Origin: Cryobacterium sp. SO2 | GTDB lineage: Bacteria; Actinomycetota; Actinomycetes; Actinomycetales; Microbacteriaceae | Reading direction: 5' to 3' | Assembly: GCF_026151165.2 (NCBI RefSeq) | Contig: NZ_CP117849.1 | Location: 3,472,001-3,536,000 of the forward strand | Length of the DNA stretch: 64,000 nt | Part shown: positions 61,339 to 64,000 of the stretch, piece by piece | How the letters are laid out: each line of letters opens with the position of its first letter | Position numbering within the stretch: position 1 is the first letter of the stretch | Translations under genes and position numbers: made by a program | Notes under the pieces: model-generated | What the model saw: only the letters and a program-made list of their open reading frames with translations | Databases searched by the model: none | What the model was told of the DNA's origin: nothing

Positions 61339-61402
61339 CTCGCGAAAGCGGTGAAGTGGTTGCTTCAGCGCGCTGAGGTAACCGTTGCACCGCTTTCGCG
61401 AG
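61339..61402. repeat. REP-like palindromic repeat, copy 2
   Basis: 64 bp with perfect 15-bp arms, CTCGCGAAAGCGGTG (61339-61353) and CACCGCTTTCGCGAG (61388-61402). The middle contains GGTTGCTTCAGCGC / GCGCTGAGGTAACC, which nearly closes the whole element into one long hairpin. It lies between recQ and the 3' end of the PepSY gene. Confidence 0.85.
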
Positions 61403-61432
61403 GTGGGTGCGAGGTGGTGAGGGGTGCCGGAG

Positions 61433-62854
61433 TCAGTGCGGGGCGCTCCGTGGAGGGCGAAGGGTGAGGAGGGCGTCGATCACGATGAAGACCAGCAGGC
61501 TGATGCCCACCAGCGGGAAGAGCAGACCGACCGCCAGTACTCCGACGATGACGGCCAGCACTCCCCACCAGGGTGCGCGGGCGAGCGCGCCGGCCGGGGC
61601 GGGCGTGCCCATCCGGGCGGTGCCGAGAGTGGGGCGGCGTTTCCACCACATCAGGTAGCCCCAGCTGACCATCGCTGCCAGGCCCAGGGCGGTCGCGATG
61701 AGGACCAGCTGGTTGGCCAGCCCGAACATGGTGCCCATGTGGGTGTCGATGCCCCAACGGCTGAGCTTGGCGGCCAGGTTGAAGTCGGCGAAATCGACCC
61801 GGTCGGTGACCTGGAGGGTGGTGCCGTCGACGGCGACGGAGTCGACCTCGGTGGGGAAGCTGCGCTGGATCTCCTGCACCACCCAGGCCTGGTCGGCGGC
61901 GGCTGGCGGGCGGATCTCGACGAGGCCGGTGTTCACGTTCACGGTCTGCGCCACGGCGAGGACAGCGTCGAAGGTGGCGGGGTCGATCGCGGCAGTGGAC
62001 GCGGACGCAGTGCCGTGGCCGGCGTGCTCGTCGGCGGGTGCTGTCGCCGTCTCGGCGAGGTCGGTGGAGATCGACGGGGTACCGAGATTGAAGGCAGCGC
62101 GCAGGTCGGAGACGTTCTGGCCGGCGTACTGCGACCAGGTGATACCCGTCGCGGACAGGAACAGGGCACCCACCAGTAGCCATATTCCCGTGGAGGCATG
62201 CCAGCTGAACAGGCGCCGGTATCCCCTGGCCTTGGTGTTGGGACGCAGCAGATCCCTCTTGGCGCGAACTCGGCGGATGCGGATGACCCACATGGCAGCG
62301 CCGGCCAGGACCACGACGCCGAGCCAGCTCGCGGCGAGCTCGCTGTAGAGGCGGCCGATCTCACCCAGGTGCAGGTTGCGGTGGAATTGGTCGATCCAGG
62401 TGCGAAGCGGCAGGGTGCCGCTGGTGCCGTAGGTGGTGAGGTCACCGCGCACCTCGGCCGTGGCGCGGTCGATGAAGATGGCCCTGGTCTCGCTTTCGCC
62501 GAGGCCGTCGCCGGTGAACATGACCCGGGTGGTGTCGCCGTTGGTCGGTGCCGGACGCACGGCCGCGAGCGACCCCTCGTCGCCGACGACGGCCTGGGCG
62601 GCCTCGATCTGGTCGACCAGGGGCAGGGCGGTGGCGGATTCCGGGGCGTGCAGTTCGTGCGCGTAGATGACCTGTTCGAGTTGCGGGGTGGCCGCGTAGA
62701 GCGCTCCGCTGAGGGCGGCGACGAGGATGAACGGGCCGACCAGGATGCCGGCGTAGAAGTGCAGGCGCAGCAGGAACGCGCCGAACCAGGGTTGGCGGGT
62801 TGATGCCGGCGAGGTCGGCGGTGGGGTGTCTTCGGTGGTGAGGATGGTGGTCAT
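61433..62854 (-). CDS. PepSY-associated transmembrane protein
   Basis: 473 residues from ATG 62854 (AAGGA 7 nt upstream); the longer frame runs into repeats. Four or five membrane segments: HFYAGILVGPFILVAALSGALYAA near 30-53, WLGVVVLAGAAMWVI, FSWHASTGIWLLVGALFLSATGITW, and GLANQLVLIATALGLAAMVSWGYLMWWKRR. Membrane and near-membrane histidines (LRLHFYAG, DQFHRNLHLG, WHASTG, DTHMG) are typical of the PepSY-TM family. PepSY segments lie in the extracellular parts, and the loop ADEHAGHGTA may bind metal. The neighbouring CopC gene suggests a copper or haem/iron reduction role. Confidence 0.85.
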   Translation of the reverse strand: MTTILTTEDTPPPTSPASTRQPWFGAFLLRLHFYAGILVGPFILVAALSGALYAATPQLEQVIYAHELHAPESATALPLVDQIEAAQAVVGDEGSLAAVRPAPTNGDTTRVMFTGDGLGESETRAIFIDRATAEVRGDLTTYGTSGTLPLRTWIDQFHRNLHLGEIGRLYSELAASWLGVVVLAGAAMWVIRIRRVRAKRDLLRPNTKARGYRRLFSWHASTGIWLLVGALFLSATGITWSQYAGQNVSDLRAAFNLGTPSISTDLAETATAPADEHAGHGTASASTAAIDPATFDAVLAVAQTVNVNTGLVEIRPPAAADQAWVVQEIQRSFPTEVDSVAVDGTTLQVTDRVDFADFNLAAKLSRWGIDTHMGTMFGLANQLVLIATALGLAAMVSWGYLMWWKRRPTLGTARMGTPAPAGALARAPWWGVLAVIVGVLAVGLLFPLVGISLLVFIVIDALLTLRPPRSAPH

Positions 62855-62977
62855 GGAGAGGTCCTTAGAGGTGGGTGGCGCGGCGGCAGGTCGGGTCACG
62901 GGGTCTCGACGAGCTCGACCAGCGAGGTGGTTCGACGGCGGCGGCGGGCCCGGTCGCAGCTCTCCCGGTCTGTCGCT

Positions 62978-63042
62978 CTCGCGAGAGCGGTGCTGCGGTT
63001 GCTTCGGAGCGCCCGAGGTGACCGCCACACCGCTTTCGCGGG
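62978..63042. repeat. REP-like palindromic repeat, copy 3
   Basis: 65 bp; arms CTCGCGAGAGCGGTG (62978-62992) and CACCGCTTTCGCGGG (63028-63042), with a middle GGTTGCTTCGGAGCGCCC related to that of copies 2 and 4. Confidence 0.85.
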
Positions 63043-63050
63043 ATGCAACT

Positions 63051-63114
63051 CTCGCGAAAGCGGTGCTGTGGTTGCTTCAGCGCACTGAGGTGACCGTTAC
63101 ACCGCTTTCGCGAG
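63051..63114. repeat. REP-like palindromic repeat, copy 4
   Basis: 64 bp, nearly identical to copy 2 (61339-61402): arms CTCGCGAAAGCGGTG (63051-63065) and CACCGCTTTCGCGAG (63100-63114), middle GGTTGCTTCAGCGC. Eight nt separate it from copy 3. Confidence 0.88.
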
Positions 63115-63146
63115 ATTGTGGGCTCGGGAGAGAGCGGGGTGAGGCG

Positions 63147-63339
63147 CGGCGCGGGGGTGAGGTGGGTGGCGCTACTTGGGGGTGGCCCGGCGCGGGGGTG
63201 AGGTGAGTGGCGCCACGTGGGGGTGGCCCGGCGCGGGGGTGAGGTGAGTGGCGCCACGTGGGGGTGGGGCGGCGCGGGGGTGAGGCGCGGCGCGGGGGTG
63301 AGGCGGGTGGCGCTACTTGGGGGTGGGGCGGCGCAGGAG
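63147..63339. repeat. 41-bp tandem repeat array reaching into the 3' end of copC
   Basis: CGGCGCGGGGGTGAGG begins units at 63147, 63188, 63229 and 63270 (period 41). An 18-bp partial unit starts at 63288, and the unit core recurs at 63329 as CGGCGCAGG inside copC. Each full unit contains GGTGGCGC(T/C)AC(T/G)TGGGGGTGG, which on the minus strand resembles the last codons and stop of copC. Outer units read CTACTT, inner ones CCACGT. Confidence 0.88.
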
Positions 63340-63966
63340 GAGGAGCGTGACACCGATCGCGGCCAGGATCGCCACGAGGGCTCCGCCGATCCAGAGCAGG
63401 TCGGTGCCGCTCACCGCTGCGCCGCCGGTGTTGCCGTCGGCCGCATCGGTGGCCGCGGCATCCGTATCGGCGGCATCCGTGCCGGACCCTGAACCCGCGC
63501 AGACGGGCGCCGTCGCGGACCCCTCATCAAGCACCTGGTTGGCGTCCGGCTGCCAGGTGAACGTGAAGGTATCCGAGATCGAATGCCCGTCGGTCGACAC
63601 CGTCTGCCACACCACCGTATATTCCCCCGGTTGGCCGAGCTGCACGGTCGCCTCGAGCGTGGCACCGAAGACGGTGGCGCAGCCGTCGCCGTAGAAGCGC
63701 GGCGCATCCGTGGGCCCGCTCACCTGCATGGCGCTGCCCGCCCCCTCTCCCGAGAGGTCGAGCAGATTGTCGTTGGTGGTGACGCTGATGACGCCGGGCT
63801 GTTCGGTCACGACGGCCCCGGCCTCCGGTGTCGTGCTGACCACATAGTTGTGCGCGAACGCCGGGGCGGCCGACCAGCCCAGGGTGGCGACGACCAGCAC
63901 GAGTGCGGCCACCACCGATCGCCGCAGCACCTGCGGGTGCCGGCGGCTATCGCGGATGCCTCCCAT
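63313..63966 (-). CDS. copC: CopC-domain copper-binding protein
   Basis: 217 residues. Signal peptide with core VVAALVLVVATLGW and cleavage after APAFA, leaving a mature N-terminal His (HNYVVSTTPEAGAVV), a CopC Cu(II) ligand. The beta-barrel domain (~39-140) contains TVVWQTVSTDGHSISDTFTF, whose Asp-Gly-His supplies the other usual copper ligands. An Ala/Asp/Thr-rich linker follows, then a C-terminal membrane anchor (LLWIGGALVAILAAIGVTLLLLRR). It is extracytoplasmic and tethered. Next to a PepSY protein and a probable YcnI relative, a common actinobacterial copper set. Confidence 0.9.
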   Translation of the reverse strand: MGGIRDSRRHPQVLRRSVVAALVLVVATLGWSAAPAFAHNYVVSTTPEAGAVVTEQPGVISVTTNDNLLDLSGEGAGSAMQVSGPTDAPRFYGDGCATVFGATLEATVQLGQPGEYTVVWQTVSTDGHSISDTFTFTWQPDANQVLDEGSATAPVCAGSGSGTDAADTDAAATDAADGNTGGAAVSGTDLLWIGGALVAILAAIGVTLLLLRRPTPK

Positions 63967-63971
63967 CGGTT

Positions 63972-64000
63972 CTACGCCGCGTTCTTGCGGCGGCTGGCGA
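63972..64000 (-). CDS. Extreme C terminus of an upstream gene, probably YcnI-like (DUF1775)
   Basis: Reading from the right edge, the minus strand gives ASRRKNAA and a TAG, 5 nt before the copC start. A basic RR..NAA tail after a membrane anchor is usual for YcnI-type proteins that precede CopC. Only eight residues are visible, so the identity is a guess from context. Confidence 0.4.

Larger units (their letters stand above)
62855..63312. other. Repeat-filled intergenic region between PepSY and copC genes
   Basis: About 458 nt with no convincing gene. From left: the ribosome site and a short leader of the PepSY gene, two palindromic repeats (62978-63042 and 63051-63114), then a 41-bp tandem array running into copC. 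Confidence 0.7.

Noticed and set aside
59074..61467. 797-codon plus-strand open frame opposite recQ
   Set aside because: Antisense to a complete RecQ with all motifs; the shadow has no recognisable domain.
61271..63114. CRISPR array
   Set aside because: The repeats are palindromes in two pairs, with no regular spacers and no cas genes.
63147..63339. Origin of replication or iteron cluster
   Set aside because: The 41-bp units are G-rich, derive from the copC gene end and lack DnaA-box-like sites or replication genes.

Overview
The window is GC-rich DNA (roughly two thirds G+C by eye) with frequent GTG starts, many 4-base stop/start overlaps and Actinobacteria-type protein families. The best guess is a member of the Microbacteriaceae (Cryobacterium/Leifsonia-like). 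That placement comes from protein style only, not from a marker gene. I found no rRNA, tRNA, CRISPR, phage or insertion-sequence genes.

Positions 1-53.8 kb are one large extracellular-polysaccharide locus. The left part holds a partial alpha-helical protein, a WecG/TagA-type glycosyltransferase, WecC (UDP-ManNAc dehydrogenase) and WecB (UDP-GlcNAc 2-epimerase), plus two secreted beta-helix proteins. The centre-left part holds several glycosyltransferases, two small divergent Wzz-like membrane proteins and a Wzy-like polymerase. A tight eight-gene minus-strand operon (25868 down to 14077) follows. It encodes a Gfo/Idh/MocA oxidoreductase, a very large secreted protein with three DUF4082 modules, an SDR epimerase/dehydratase, two DegT aminotransferases, a NeuD/PglD-type acetyltransferase, a glycosyltransferase and a Wzx flippase. 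This looks like an amino-sugar nucleotide pathway coupled to export. Divergent from it, a plus-strand operon (26388-34932) carries the priming polyprenyl glycosylphosphotransferase, four glycosyltransferases, a CDP-alcohol phosphatidyltransferase and a Wzc-like tyrosine autokinase. The right part (34.8-53.8 kb) has more glycosyltransferases, two related secreted beta-propeller/PKD proteins, a third beta-helix protein with a duplicated domain, a TagD-like cytidylyltransferase, two acyltransferase-3 proteins, and a second Wzy-like polymerase and second Wzx-like flippase.

From 53.8 kb the content is housekeeping: prolyl aminopeptidase, a two-gene ABC exporter, an acyl-CoA oxidase family protein and RecQ. 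A PepSY membrane protein, CopC and the last codons of a probable YcnI-type protein suggest copper or metal handling. Two pairs of ~64-bp palindromic repeats bracket the PepSY gene, and a 41-bp tandem array sits at the 3' end of copC.

The most unusual aspect is the number of large secreted non-glycosyltransferase proteins (DUF4082, beta-helix, beta-propeller, PKD, LamG) embedded in the polysaccharide locus. They share modules with each other. Several of their upstream regions carry a TCCCC-N5-GGGG-like inverted repeat, which may mark a co-regulated matrix-protein set.
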